Part shown: positions 31,959 to 40,265 of the stretch, in pieces
How positions within the stretch are numbered: the stretch's first letter is position 1
Layout of the letters: each line of letters begins with the position of its first letter
Assembly: GCF_004795105.1 (NCBI RefSeq)
Contig: NZ_SSBL01000036.1
Span: 1-60,362 of the forward strand
Source: Streptomyces sp. A0642
GTDB taxonomy: Bacteria > Actinomycetota > Actinomycetes > Streptomycetales > Streptomycetaceae
Length of the DNA: 60,362 bases
Direction: 5' to 3'
Notes under the pieces: generated by a model
Databases searched by the model: none
What the model saw: the letters and a program-made list of their open reading frames with translations, nothing else
Told to the model about the DNA's origin: nothing
Position numbers and translations under genes: made by a program

Positions 31959-32831
31959 TCACTCCCGCCGCCCCTGGTCGATCTTCCCCGTGTAGAGGTC
32001 GCGCGCGTCCGGCAGCGGCACGGAGACCGCCACCCCGAATCCGTACAGCAGCGTCGTCGACACCACCTCCCGCACCTGCCCCTCGTTGGCGAAGCTGAAC
32101 CGGTGGCGCACCTTGCGCAGCCGGCCCCGCTCGTCCAGATACGCGTCGAACGGCACCGTGTGCGTACGGAACCCCTTCGCCGCCGCCGTCAGCGCACCCC
32201 GGGAACCGGCCGGGGCCCGGCGCGCGGCCCGGCCGATGTCCGCGACCCCCCGGTAGTGCCGCACGGTGACCCCGGCGAGATCGGTCTCCCCCACGTACGT
32301 CACCGCACGCGCGCCGCCCAGCAGTTCGGCCGCGGCCATCGGGTCGGTGACCCCGCCGGTCACCAGGTTGCCGTCCGCCAGCGCCGTCGTGTCGATCCTG
32401 ACCCACTTGTCGGCGGGCACTCCGGCACCGCGGTTCATCATGTAGAGCGCACCCGGGGCCAGGATCTCCGTGATCGGCCGGTGCTCGTCCTCGCCGGTCG
32501 CGTCCTGCGGCAGCACGACCTTGAGCCGGCCCGACCGGGTGCGGAAGTCGTACGTCCCCTTGCCCCTGATCGTCACGCGCGTGCCACCGGCCGCCGTCTC
32601 CATCGACGTCACCACCTCGGCGCTGCCGGCCTCGGCCCCCCTGCCGGCGAGGACCGCCGCGCTCCGCCGCACCGCTTCGACGCCCGCGGCACCGGACCGC
32701 TCGTCGGCCACCGCACCGTCCCCGCTCCCACCGCCCCCGGCGCATCCGGCGGCCGCGACCATCACGCCCATCACGGCGAGGGCGCAGACAGCGCGCGTCC
32801 CGCCTCCGGACCTGTGCTGCTGCACCACCAT
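31959..32831 (-). CDS. LppX/LprG-like lipoprotein
   Basis: 290 residues from ATG 32831; an in-frame ATG at 32885 adds 18 residues of non-signal type. The lipobox is 'AAAGC' with Cys-30. The body shows the long beta-sheet pattern of LppX/LprAFG-type lipoproteins ('SAEVVTSMETAAGGTRVTIRGKGTYDF', given by its ends S-A-E and Y-D-F; later 'YVGETDLAGVTVRHYRG'). Such proteins bind lipids or glycolipids at the membrane surface. The ligand is unknown. No partner gene is adjacent. Confidence 0.78.
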   Translation of the reverse strand: MVVQQHRSGGGTRAVCALAVMGVMVAAAGCAGGGGSGDGAVADERSGAAGVEAVRRSAAVLAGRGAEAGSAEVVTSMETAAGGTRVTIRGKGTYDFRTRSGRLKVVLPQDATGEDEHRPITEILAPGALYMMNRGAGVPADKWVRIDTTALADGNLVTGGVTDPMAAAELLGGARAVTYVGETDLAGVTVRHYRGVADIGRAARRAPAGSRGALTAAAKGFRTHTVPFDAYLDERGRLRKVRHRFSFANEGQVREVVSTTLLYGFGVAVSVPLPDARDLYTGKIDQGRRE

Positions 32832-32962
32832 CGCCTGCCAACCCCCAACGCCGACCGCCTGCCCGAGCCCCCACCCGTTCCGCATAACGACGGCCCCTGC
32901 CGCTCGTCACGCCGCCCGCACACCCCTCACCGCCGGACGGCCCTGCCCAGTACCGTGGACGC

Positions 32963-33151
32963 GTGTACGACCAACACACCGCAGAGGTCCCGCCGGCCGT
33001 TCCACCGGCACGGCCCGCCCATGAAGCAACCACCGTCGAACGCGGTTCGTTCTGCACCGCCCGCTGCAGCTGCGGCTGGTCGGGACCGGCCCGCCGCTCC
33101 CGCGACCGGGCCCGCACGGACGCCGCGGACCACCGCGCGGCCACGGCCTGA
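32963..33151 (+). CDS. Small Cys-containing protein
   Basis: 62 residues from GTG 32963. TACCGT (32951-32956) lies 6 nt before it, so the transcript is probably leaderless. The middle 'SFCTARCSCGWSGPARRSRDRARTDA' is given by its parts: a C-x3-C-x-C cluster, then GWSGPARRSR and a basic helix. This resembles a single half zinc-ribbon found in small streptomycete proteins. The role is unknown; zinc binding is inferred from the cysteines. Confidence 0.65.
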   Translation: MYDQHTAEVPPAVPPARPAHEATTVERGSFCTARCSCGWSGPARRSRDRARTDAADHRAATA

Positions 33152-33196
33152 CCACCGGCCCTCCACCCTCACCCCCGCCCCCACCCCGGAGGTCCG

Positions 33197-34792
33197 ATGA
33201 CCCTGCCGAACCGGCGCACCGTCCTGACCGCGGGCGCCGCAGCCGTCCTCACCGGCGCCACCGCCACCGCCTGCGACGACACGGGTCAGGGCGCTCCGGG
33301 CCCCGGCCCGTCCCCGGCCACCCCGACGGCCGCGACCGGCTCCCCGGCCACGCCCTCGAAGGCCTCGCCGAGCGTTCCGGCGGACTGGACCGCCCTCGGC
33401 AGGAGCCTCGCCGGTTCCCTCGTACGCCCCGACGACGCCGCCTACCCGACCGCCCGTCAGCTCTACAACACCCGCTACGACGACCAGAAACCGGCCGCGG
33501 TCGCCTACGTCCGGCACGCGGCGGACATCCGCGAGTGCCTGGCGTTCGCCCGCCACAGCTCCATACCCGTCGCCATCCGCAGCGGCGGGCACTCCTACGG
33601 CGGATGGTCGAGCGGCACCGGACGGCTGGTCGTTGACGTCTCGTCAATGGACCGTGTGGAGCGCGACGGCACGATCGGCGCGGGCGCCCGGCTCCTCGGC
33701 GTCTACACGGGCCTCGCCGCGCACGGCCTTACGATCCCCGGCGGCTCCTGCCCGACGGTCGGCATCTCCGGCCTCACCCTGGGCGGCGGCCACGGTGTCG
33801 CCTCGCGCGCGTACGGCCTGACGTGCGACAGCCTCACGGGCGCGACGCTCGTCACCGCCGACGGCAGGACCCTCACCGCGGACGCCACCCACCACCCGGA
33901 CCTGTTCTGGGCGCTGCGCGGCGCGGGCAACGGCAACTTCGGCGTCGTCACCGAACTCCGCTTCCGCACGCGGCCCGCCCCGCAGACGGTCTCCGCGTAC
34001 ATGTCCTGGCCATGGTCCCGCGCCCGGGCCGTCCTGACGGCCTGGCAGGAATGGGGCCCCGACCAGCCGGACGAGATCTGGTCCGCCGCGCACGTCGCGG
34101 CGGGACCGGGCGGCGCGAACCCGACGGTGTCGGTGTCGGCGTTCAGCCTCGGCACGTACGGCGACCTGCAGAACGCCGTCGACCGCCTCGCCGACCGGAT
34201 CGGCGCCTCCGCGACCTCCGTCGCGCTGCGCCGCCGCAGCTACCAGGAGGCGATGCTCGTGTACGCGGGCTGCTCGGGCATCACGAACGCCCAGTGCCAC
34301 CTGCCCGGGACCACACCGGGCCGCGATCCCCAGGGTTCGCTCCAGCGCGAGACGTACGCGGCGGCCTCCGACTTCTACGACCGCTCCCTGTCCCCGGCGG
34401 GCATCCAGGCCCTGCTCGACCGGGCCGAGGCGTTCACCCGGCTCGGCGGGGACCAGGGCGGCGGGGGCTCGATCGCCCTCACCGCGCTGGGCGGCGCGGT
34501 CAACCGGGTCGGCCCCGAGGCCACCGCGTTCGTCCACCGCGGTGCCCGGATGCTCGCCCAGTACATCGGCGCCTGGCGCCCGGGCACGGCCGGCACCGCT
34601 CAGCAGAACTGGCTGAAAGTCACCCATGCCACGCTCCGCCGTTACGCGTCGGGGGCGGCCTACCAGAACTACGCGGACCCGTCCCTGACGGACTGGCGCA
34701 CGGCCTACTACGGTCCGGCCGCCGCCCGCCTGGCCGAGGTGAAGAAGCGGTACGACCCGGAGGGCTTCTTCTCGTACGCGCAGTCACTGTGA
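33197..34792 (+). CDS. Secreted FAD-dependent oxidoreductase, berberine-bridge type
   Basis: 531 residues. The N-terminus has a twin-arginine motif (NRRTVLTAG) and a lipobox 'ATAC' with Cys-26, so it is probably a Tat-exported lipoprotein. The FAD-binding domain holds both covalent-flavin residues of this family: His-132 in 'RSGGHSYGG' and Cys-185 in 'GGSCPTVG'. The C-terminal BBE motif ends '...YAGPSLTDWRTAYYG' type sequence with 'NYADPSLTDW', then 'VKKRYDPEGFF'. It oxidises an unknown extracellular substrate such as a sugar or alcohol. It has a GGAGG ribosome site. Confidence 0.9.
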   Translation: MTLPNRRTVLTAGAAAVLTGATATACDDTGQGAPGPGPSPATPTAATGSPATPSKASPSVPADWTALGRSLAGSLVRPDDAAYPTARQLYNTRYDDQKPAAVAYVRHAADIRECLAFARHSSIPVAIRSGGHSYGGWSSGTGRLVVDVSSMDRVERDGTIGAGARLLGVYTGLAAHGLTIPGGSCPTVGISGLTLGGGHGVASRAYGLTCDSLTGATLVTADGRTLTADATHHPDLFWALRGAGNGNFGVVTELRFRTRPAPQTVSAYMSWPWSRARAVLTAWQEWGPDQPDEIWSAAHVAAGPGGANPTVSVSAFSLGTYGDLQNAVDRLADRIGASATSVALRRRSYQEAMLVYAGCSGITNAQCHLPGTTPGRDPQGSLQRETYAAASDFYDRSLSPAGIQALLDRAEAFTRLGGDQGGGGSIALTALGGAVNRVGPEATAFVHRGARMLAQYIGAWRPGTAGTAQQNWLKVTHATLRRYASGAAYQNYADPSLTDWRTAYYGPAAARLAEVKKRYDPEGFFSYAQSL

Positions 34793-34900
34793 CCGACCCG
34801 GTCCCACGCGCAGGGCCAGACCCGGGGTCCGCCAGGCCCCGGGGGCCGGGCTCCCGGGCCGCCAGCGCCCTGCCCGGCCGCGCCTCCGGCCCGCCGGACC

Positions 34901-35632
34901 CTACGCGGCCAGGCCCTTCTCGCCGTCCGAGCCGCCGCCCGAACCGGGGCGCGGCTCGGGGATGCCGAGCGCCTCGCCCCTGTCCCCGGCTTTCGCCACC
35001 ACCGCACTGCGTGACCGGACCAGCCGGCCCAGCCGCCCCGACCGCGAGACGGCGCCCATCAGGGGCGTCAGCAGCATCATCGCGAGCGGCGCGAGCAACA
35101 GCGCGGCGGCGGTGCCGAGCGCGAAACCGCCGATGACGTCGGTCGGGTAGTGCACGCCCATGTAGATCCGGCAGAACCCCTCCAGCAGGGCGAGCCCAAT
35201 GGCCGCGATGCCGAACTTCCGGTTCGCCACGAAGAGTCCGACGCCCAGCGCCATCGCCATGGTGGCGTGGTCGCTGACGAAGGAGAAGTCGTTCTTCCCG
35301 TCCACCAGGACGTCCAGCCCCTGGTGGTCCTTGAACGGCCGCGGCCGTTCCACGAATTCGCGGATCGGGATGTTGACGAGCAGGGCGATCCCGGCCGCCA
35401 GCGGCGCCCAGACGATCCCGGCGACAGCGCTCACCGAGTCCTCGGGTGTGCCGCGCCTGCGGCTGCTCCACCAGCACCACAGGACCACCAGGACCATGCC
35501 GAGCATGATCCCGTACTCACCGACGAACTCCATGACCCGGTCGAACCAGGTGGGAGCGGACTTCGCGAGCCCGTTGATGTCGTAGAGCAGGCTGACATCG
35601 GGGTTCGACCCATCCAGTGCGAGTCCAGCCAT
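34901..35632 (-). CDS. PAP2-family phosphatase
   Basis: 243 residues from ATG 35632 (AAGGGG ribosome site). Five or six membrane segments. Motif 1 is Arg-91...Arg-98-Pro, motif 2 Ser-Asp-His-122 (usually Ser-Gly-His), motif 3 Arg-155, His-161 and Asp-165. The Asp in motif 2 is a change from the usual Gly but keeps the His. Likely dephosphorylates a lipid phosphate such as undecaprenyl pyrophosphate or phosphatidate at the outer face. A C-terminal tail of 40 residues is Gly-rich. Confidence 0.88.
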   Translation of the reverse strand: MAGLALDGSNPDVSLLYDINGLAKSAPTWFDRVMEFVGEYGIMLGMVLVVLWCWWSSRRRGTPEDSVSAVAGIVWAPLAAGIALLVNIPIREFVERPRPFKDHQGLDVLVDGKNDFSFVSDHATMAMALGVGLFVANRKFGIAAIGLALLEGFCRIYMGVHYPTDVIGGFALGTAAALLLAPLAMMLLTPLMGAVSRSGRLGRLVRSRSAVVAKAGDRGEALGIPEPRPGSGGGSDGEKGLAA

Positions 35633-35901
35633 CTGCCGCGGCCCCTTGCCTTGTCTGCTGCTGCGGCACACGCCCATGTGCGCCGCTATGACGAACCCCC
35701 GTGTTCGGTTCGATCACTCACGTACGGAGGGGCGACGCCAGGTCAGTGCTTGCGGGCCCCGGTCCAACCAGAGAACGACGCGTCCCGTGCGTACGTTCCA
35801 CTCTCCACCGAATGATCACCATGACGTTATCGAAGAGTGACTCATCGTCGCAGCTCAGGGCCCAGGCTTCACAGAGAGTTCCGGCCACCGACGCCCTCGG
35901 G

Positions 35902-36909
35902 TCAGGCCGCCGGCCGTGCGGTCGGAAGGGCCGCGGCACCGTCCTTGGTGACGCGTGTCGCACCGAAGTAGTCGGGCGTGTCGATCTTGTCGAACCGGAT
36001 GACGGCACCGGTGTACGGAGCGTTGATCATGTACCCGCCCCCCACGTACAGGCCGACGTGGTGGATCGCCCGCGAGTTGCTCAGGTCGTCGGAGAAGAAC
36101 ACCAGGTCCCCGGGGAGCAGTTCGTCCCGCGAGGGGTGCGGCCCGGCGTTGTACTGATCGTTCGCCACACGCGGCAGCTCGATGTCGACGGTCCGGTACG
36201 CGGCCTGGGTCAGCCCCGAACAGTCGAACCGGCCGCCCTGCTCCGGGGTTCCGTTGCCGCCCCACAGGTACTTCGTCCCCAGCTTCTTCTGGGCGAAGTA
36301 GATGGCGCCCGCGGCCTGCTGCGAGGGCTGCACCCGCCCGACGGGCCGGGCGAAGCTCTTCTCCAGGGACCGGATGATCTTGACGTAGTTCTGCGTCTCG
36401 GAGATGGCGGGGACCCCGCCGGCCTTGATGACCCGGTAGGCACCCGCGTTGTAGGCGGCCAGCATGTTGTCGGTCGGATCGCCGGGGACCTTCTTCACGT
36501 ACCCGGCGAGCTCGCAGTCGTACGAGGCGGCGGACGGGATCGCGTCGGCGGGATCCCAGACGTCCCGGTCCCCGTCCTTGTCCCCGTCGACCCCGTGCGT
36601 GGCCCAGGTGCCCGGGATGAACTGCGCGATCCCCTGAGCGGCGGCCGCGCTCTGCGCCCGCGGATTCCAGCCGCTCTCCTGATAGAGCTGGGCGGCGAGG
36701 AGGGCGGGGTTGATGGCCGGGCAGAGGTTGCCCCACTTCTGCACGAGCGGCTGGTACTTGGCCGGCACGGCCCCCTTGGCCAACGCCACGGCCCCACCCC
36801 CACCGCCGACGAGGCCGGCGGCGGCGGAGTACGTACCGACGACGAGCAGCGCCACGAAGAGCATGGCGAACCCGACGCCGATCCCACCTGCCATCCAGTA
36901 TTTCCGCAC
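35902..36909 (-). CDS. Membrane-anchored SLT-NlpC/P60 cell-wall hydrolase (VirB1/TcpG-like)
   Basis: 335 residues. A single membrane helix (about 8-30) and a Gly-rich linker are followed by a lytic transglycosylase-like domain (55-180) with catalytic Glu in 'QLYQESGWNP', 'GIAQFIPGTW' and 'NMLAAYNAGAYRV'. An NlpC/P60 endopeptidase domain (200-320) has Cys in 'FDCSGLTQ' and His in 'AIHHVGLYVGGGYMI'. The same order occurs in the cell-wall hydrolases of Gram-positive conjugation systems. In S. coelicolor a comparable gene lies directly before the cmd genes; here about 11.5 kb of other genes separates them. Confidence 0.9.
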   Translation of the reverse strand: MRKYWMAGGIGVGFAMLFVALLVVGTYSAAAGLVGGGGGAVALAKGAVPAKYQPLVQKWGNLCPAINPALLAAQLYQESGWNPRAQSAAAAQGIAQFIPGTWATHGVDGDKDGDRDVWDPADAIPSAASYDCELAGYVKKVPGDPTDNMLAAYNAGAYRVIKAGGVPAISETQNYVKIIRSLEKSFARPVGRVQPSQQAAGAIYFAQKKLGTKYLWGGNGTPEQGGRFDCSGLTQAAYRTVDIELPRVANDQYNAGPHPSRDELLPGDLVFFSDDLSNSRAIHHVGLYVGGGYMINAPYTGAVIRFDKIDTPDYFGATRVTKDGAAALPTARPAA

Positions 36910-36990
36910 CCCTCAACCATCCCCCATCGGGCAGGGGTTCATGGGTGTTTTCGACGGTGTGTACGAGTCATCGGGGTCACTGATGCGCCA

Positions 36991-37548
36991 TCAGGACGCG
37001 CCGGCGGACCAGAAGTCGGAGTGGACGTTGGGGGTTGGCACCGGCCCGCTCGTATGCTCGGTCCCACCAGTCTGCGACGTTGGCGTTGACACCGGGGACT
37101 CCTCAACACAAGGCGTAGCGACCTCGAAGAAGGCCTGCCCGCCCCCGCCGATGAGGAGCCTAACCCGGAATCCATCTGGCGTCTCGAAATAGGTTGCCGG
37201 ACTCGCTGGATTCGAATTAACCCCGATCTGACGAAAGCCAAGCCTTTCCCATCCTCGCTCAACAACCCCAAGAAAGTTCCCTCTGCGACTCTCTGAAATC
37301 ACAGTGACTACTGCGCGCCTGCGAGACACGTCACAGGATCCCTCTGTCGACTCACCGTGCACCCATTGAACCGACGGCTTGATACTTGAAAAGGTCTCGT
37401 CCAGAATGCGGTCAGCTCGGTCTGCCGCTTCCTGCATATTCATGTCGCCTCGACCCCCGGCGTTTCGATTGACTTGTGAATCAGACACCGAAGCGCAGCC
37501 CGAAATTAGGAGCGCGGCGATCGGCACAGCCATGATGCGAGTTTTCAC
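36991..37548 (-). CDS. Hypothetical lipoprotein, last gene of the DUF1023 module
   Basis: 185 residues from GTG 37548, overlapping the DUF1023 stop (GTGA) and with a GGGAG ribosome site. Lipobox 'LISGC' with Cys-18, then a mixed alpha/beta domain with two further Cys residues (GSCDVSRRR and TPCVEES). Base composition is clearly lower in GC than neighbours, with AT-ending codons. Being downstream of and coupled to a possible toxin-like enzyme, it could be an immunity or partner protein. Function is unknown; that idea rests on arrangement only. Confidence 0.8.
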   Translation of the reverse strand: MKTRIMAVPIAALLISGCASVSDSQVNRNAGGRGDMNMQEAADRADRILDETFSSIKPSVQWVHGESTEGSCDVSRRRAVVTVISESRRGNFLGVVERGWERLGFRQIGVNSNPASPATYFETPDGFRVRLLIGGGGQAFFEVATPCVEESPVSTPTSQTGGTEHTSGPVPTPNVHSDFWSAGAS

Positions 37549-39431
37549 CTGGGTTGCTCCCGTTCAATCTCTCCCGACTTCCCGGCCACGATTCGGGCAA
37601 TATTATCGGCGGACATTTGATCCTTAGCCGGATCAAAGTAATTCGAGTGCGCCTCAGTTGCACTGTGACCTCGCTCCAATAGCCGGGGTCCATCACTCAC
37701 GGCGAATCGGTTGGCGCCGAAATCCCGATGCGCTGGATCGGTACCGAACCAGACATCACTTTCCTCGGACTGGGCATCCTGGGCAGCATATCCAGCCGCA
37801 CCACCGACAACACCTCCTGCCGCTCCTCCGACAACTGCACCCAGGGGCCCGGCGCTCATACCCAGCACAAAGCCTGCTGACGCGCCTCCTGCCACCCCCG
37901 TACCCAAACCACTCGCTTCCCTACTGTTAGGCAACTTGGTCACTGGATCATTATCGGCAGCGCCCACAAATACGTGTTGCTTTCCAACGCCGAGCTCCTC
38001 CGCCGAGCGGGCACCCGTGCCCGGACTGCCGACCAAAACGACGTCGTCTGCTCCAGGAATCCCACCCTGCTGTTGAGCCGCCAGGCCAACGGTCAACGAG
38101 CCGTACGAGTGTCCGATGGCAGTCACATGCGGATCACCATGCTGATTCGTCGCAGAGATGCCTGCCATAAATCTGTTGTAGGCTCCTGCCCCCGCTCTGG
38201 CATTAGATTCACCCATGACATCAAAGTTCCCCAGTGGGGCATCGCTGGGCGCTTGAGGAGCATCGTAGCCAAGCCAGACGATGGAAGCTGTCGAAGAATT
38301 CGGGTCCATCTCCCTAGCGCCGATCGCAGTATCGCGAGCCCTCTTAAGGTCGTTCTTCGCGAAATCCGCATCCAACGACGTATTCAACCCCGGCACATAA
38401 GCCGCAACATTCCGCGCCGTATCCGGATTCCCGTAAGAAACGATCGCGCGGCCATTCCCCTCATCGCCGATGCCAAGCAAATACATCGGCGGCTGGCGCC
38501 CCGCCTGCAGCTGCCGGTCGATCTCCCGCAGCCCCGCCAACTGCGTCTCCGACCGCTCGTCGTCCCGCCCCTCCAGCTTGCCGATCAGCAACTGCAGGTT
38601 GTCCCGGTTCGCCGTGTCGCGGATCAGGGCCGGGATGCCGTCCAGGTTGCCGATCTGGTCCGGGTACACCGCGAGGTACTCCTCGCGCTGTTCGTCCGTC
38701 AGACCCGCCCACCACTCCGCACGCGCCGCCGGACTCGCGTCGTACGGGATGCCCGACTTCAGGTAGCCGCCGGCCACGTCCCGGACCACCGCCGCGTCCC
38801 CCGCCGCGTCCGTCCACGTCCGGTCCGGGACCTTCAGGCCCTCCTCGGCCTTCAGCTTCCGCAGGATGCGGGCGAACCGCCAGTCGATCTCGCCCGCCGT
38901 CCGCACCGCCTTCGCGACCCGGTCCGCGATGTCCTGAGCCCTGGCCGCGTGCGGGTTCGGAGCCACGAACCCCGAGGGCGGCAGCAGCCCCGGCGCTCCG
39001 TTCGCCGACGCCGTCCCGCCCGGCAACGGCTTCCCGCCGATCAGGCCCTCCCCCGCCTCCGGATACGTCACCGACCCGTCCGCGTGCACCGTGAACCTCA
39101 GTGCCTGCGCGTCGTCCAGCGCCTCCCGCAACGCCCGTTGCTGGGCTTTCATCTCGTGCGCGAGGCTGTTCAGCGTCGTGCGGACCAGGCCGCACTCCGT
39201 GTACACGTACTGAAGGTTCAAACTCAGCTGCCGCAGCCTGCGCACCGCCGCGTCCGCCGCCGCCCCCTGCTGGGTGTCGCGCAAACCGTTCAGCAGTTGC
39301 TTCTCGATCCGGTCCCGCCCGGCGTCGGCCCGGTTGCTCGCCCTGCCCCAGCCGTCGGCCGCGCCCTCCAGTTCGGCGCACTTCAGGTCCCGTAACTGGG
39401 CCCAGGTGAGCCCTGAGGTCCCCGTCGTCAT
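37545..39431 (-). CDS. WXG-like/DUF1023 alpha-beta hydrolase
   Basis: 628 residues from ATG 39431, coupled (ATGA) to the preceding gene. Residues 1-110 form a helical WXG100/DUF-like bundle ('LTWAQLRDLKCAELEGAADGW'-type by ends L-T-W and D-G-W). The DUF1023 alpha/beta hydrolase begins about residue 315, with nucleophile Ser in 'IGHSYGSLTVGLA' and acid/His in the end region ('GHSATEAHSNYFD'). A Gly-rich glycine-zipper (GAVVGGAAGGVVGG) near 560 may insert in membranes. The half after about residue 324 has lower GC than the first half, suggesting a swapped C-terminal cassette. Confidence 0.87.
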   Translation of the reverse strand: MTTGTSGLTWAQLRDLKCAELEGAADGWGRASNRADAGRDRIEKQLLNGLRDTQQGAAADAAVRRLRQLSLNLQYVYTECGLVRTTLNSLAHEMKAQQRALREALDDAQALRFTVHADGSVTYPEAGEGLIGGKPLPGGTASANGAPGLLPPSGFVAPNPHAARAQDIADRVAKAVRTAGEIDWRFARILRKLKAEEGLKVPDRTWTDAAGDAAVVRDVAGGYLKSGIPYDASPAARAEWWAGLTDEQREEYLAVYPDQIGNLDGIPALIRDTANRDNLQLLIGKLEGRDDERSETQLAGLREIDRQLQAGRQPPMYLLGIGDEGNGRAIVSYGNPDTARNVAAYVPGLNTSLDADFAKNDLKRARDTAIGAREMDPNSSTASIVWLGYDAPQAPSDAPLGNFDVMGESNARAGAGAYNRFMAGISATNQHGDPHVTAIGHSYGSLTVGLAAQQQGGIPGADDVVLVGSPGTGARSAEELGVGKQHVFVGAADNDPVTKLPNSREASGLGTGVAGGASAGFVLGMSAGPLGAVVGGAAGGVVGGAAGYAAQDAQSEESDVWFGTDPAHRDFGANRFAVSDGPRLLERGHSATEAHSNYFDPAKDQMSADNIARIVAGKSGEIEREQPR

Positions 39432-39829
39432 CGCTCGACCCCCCGCGTCCGCCGCGCCACGGGGGCGAACGACGACTTGACGGTCTCGTCGGTCTCGCCC
39501 TGGGCCCGGGCGACCGCCCGAAGGCTGCCGGCCAGCGACCCGCACTCATGACGCGCGGTCTCGAAGCGCCGCTCCCACGACTCGCGTACGGAACCGAGCT
39601 CGGCCAGTGCGCTCAGTCCGGCGGTCCCCGCCATCAGCCCCTCATGCGCGGTCGCCAGCTCCGTCCTCACCGGACCGAGGTGCGCCCCCATCCCCTCCGC
39701 GCCGCCGGCGGCCCGCAGCCATGCCCCGTCGCTGTGCCTCAGCTGATCCCCGCCCACGGGGCCGCCCCCGCCCGCCTGACCGCCCCCGCCACCCGCCAGA
39801 TCGCTCAGCCTCTGCCGCACACCGTTCAC
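39428..39829 (-). CDS. Small WXG100-like/ESX-type helical protein
   Basis: 133 residues from GTG 39829. A Gly-rich segment 'LAGGGGGQAGGGG' (about 10-22) precedes two predicted helices with a central 'WLRAAGGAEGMG' and ends in a basic stretch. Its stop overlaps the DUF1023 start. Family is uncertain; the pattern fits the small substrate-type partners that precede DUF1023 proteins. High GC, unlike the genes downstream. Confidence 0.65.
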   Translation of the reverse strand: MNGVRQRLSDLAGGGGGQAGGGGPVGGDQLRHSDGAWLRAAGGAEGMGAHLGPVRTELATAHEGLMAGTAGLSALAELGSVRESWERRFETARHECGSLAGSLRAVARAQGETDETVKSSFAPVARRTRGVER

Positions 39830-39986
39830 CGCTCGCCCCGTTCCTTGATCGTGGAGCGGCACTGTGCCAAACCCGGCGGCCCCGACACGCCGCGCGCCCG
39901 GACGCCGGGAGACGGCCGGCCCCCGTTCCCCGGGCCCCCCAACGCATCGCGCCCCGGCGGAGATCACCCGAACGGTGGACCGGGCG

Positions 39987-40247
39987 CTACGCCCCGTACG
40001 TCCTCGGCTCCACCGCCGCGAGCCGGCCCGGCGCATCGGCCGCGCGGGCCTCCGCCAGGGTGCCGTCCTCGGGGACCCACCGGTCGATGTACGCCGCCGG
40101 ACCGTCCTCCTCCGCGTATCGCGGGTGCACCACCGTCCGCTCCGGATCGCGGAAGGCCGTGCCGGCCCGGCTCGGTTCCGCCCCCGAGCGGGTGAGCAGA
40201 TCCGGCCGGTCACGCAGCCCGCCCGCCTCCCGCCGTGACCGGAACAC
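39987..40247 (-). CDS. Small hypothetical protein divergent from ltrA
   Basis: 86 residues from GTG 40247. Codon use (very high third-position GC) and content look coding: 'DRPDLLTRSGAEPSRAGTAFRD' by ends, then 'EDGPAAYIDRWVPEDGTLAEARA'. No signal or membrane segment. Divergent from ltrA with an 18-bp gap, so a shared promoter region is minimal. I do not recognise a family. The 39830-39986 interval has no other gene. Confidence 0.5.
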   Translation of the reverse strand: MFRSRREAGGLRDRPDLLTRSGAEPSRAGTAFRDPERTVVHPRYAEEDGPAAYIDRWVPEDGTLAEARAADAPGRLAAVEPRTYGA

Positions 40248-40265
40248 CGGGAAGAATGCGCCCCT

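Noticed and set aside
36910..36990. A c-di-AMP riboswitch before the SLT-NlpC/P60 gene, as often seen before wall hydrolases in actinomycetes
   Set aside because: Only 80 bp separate it from the next gene and the conserved ydaO core is not visible.
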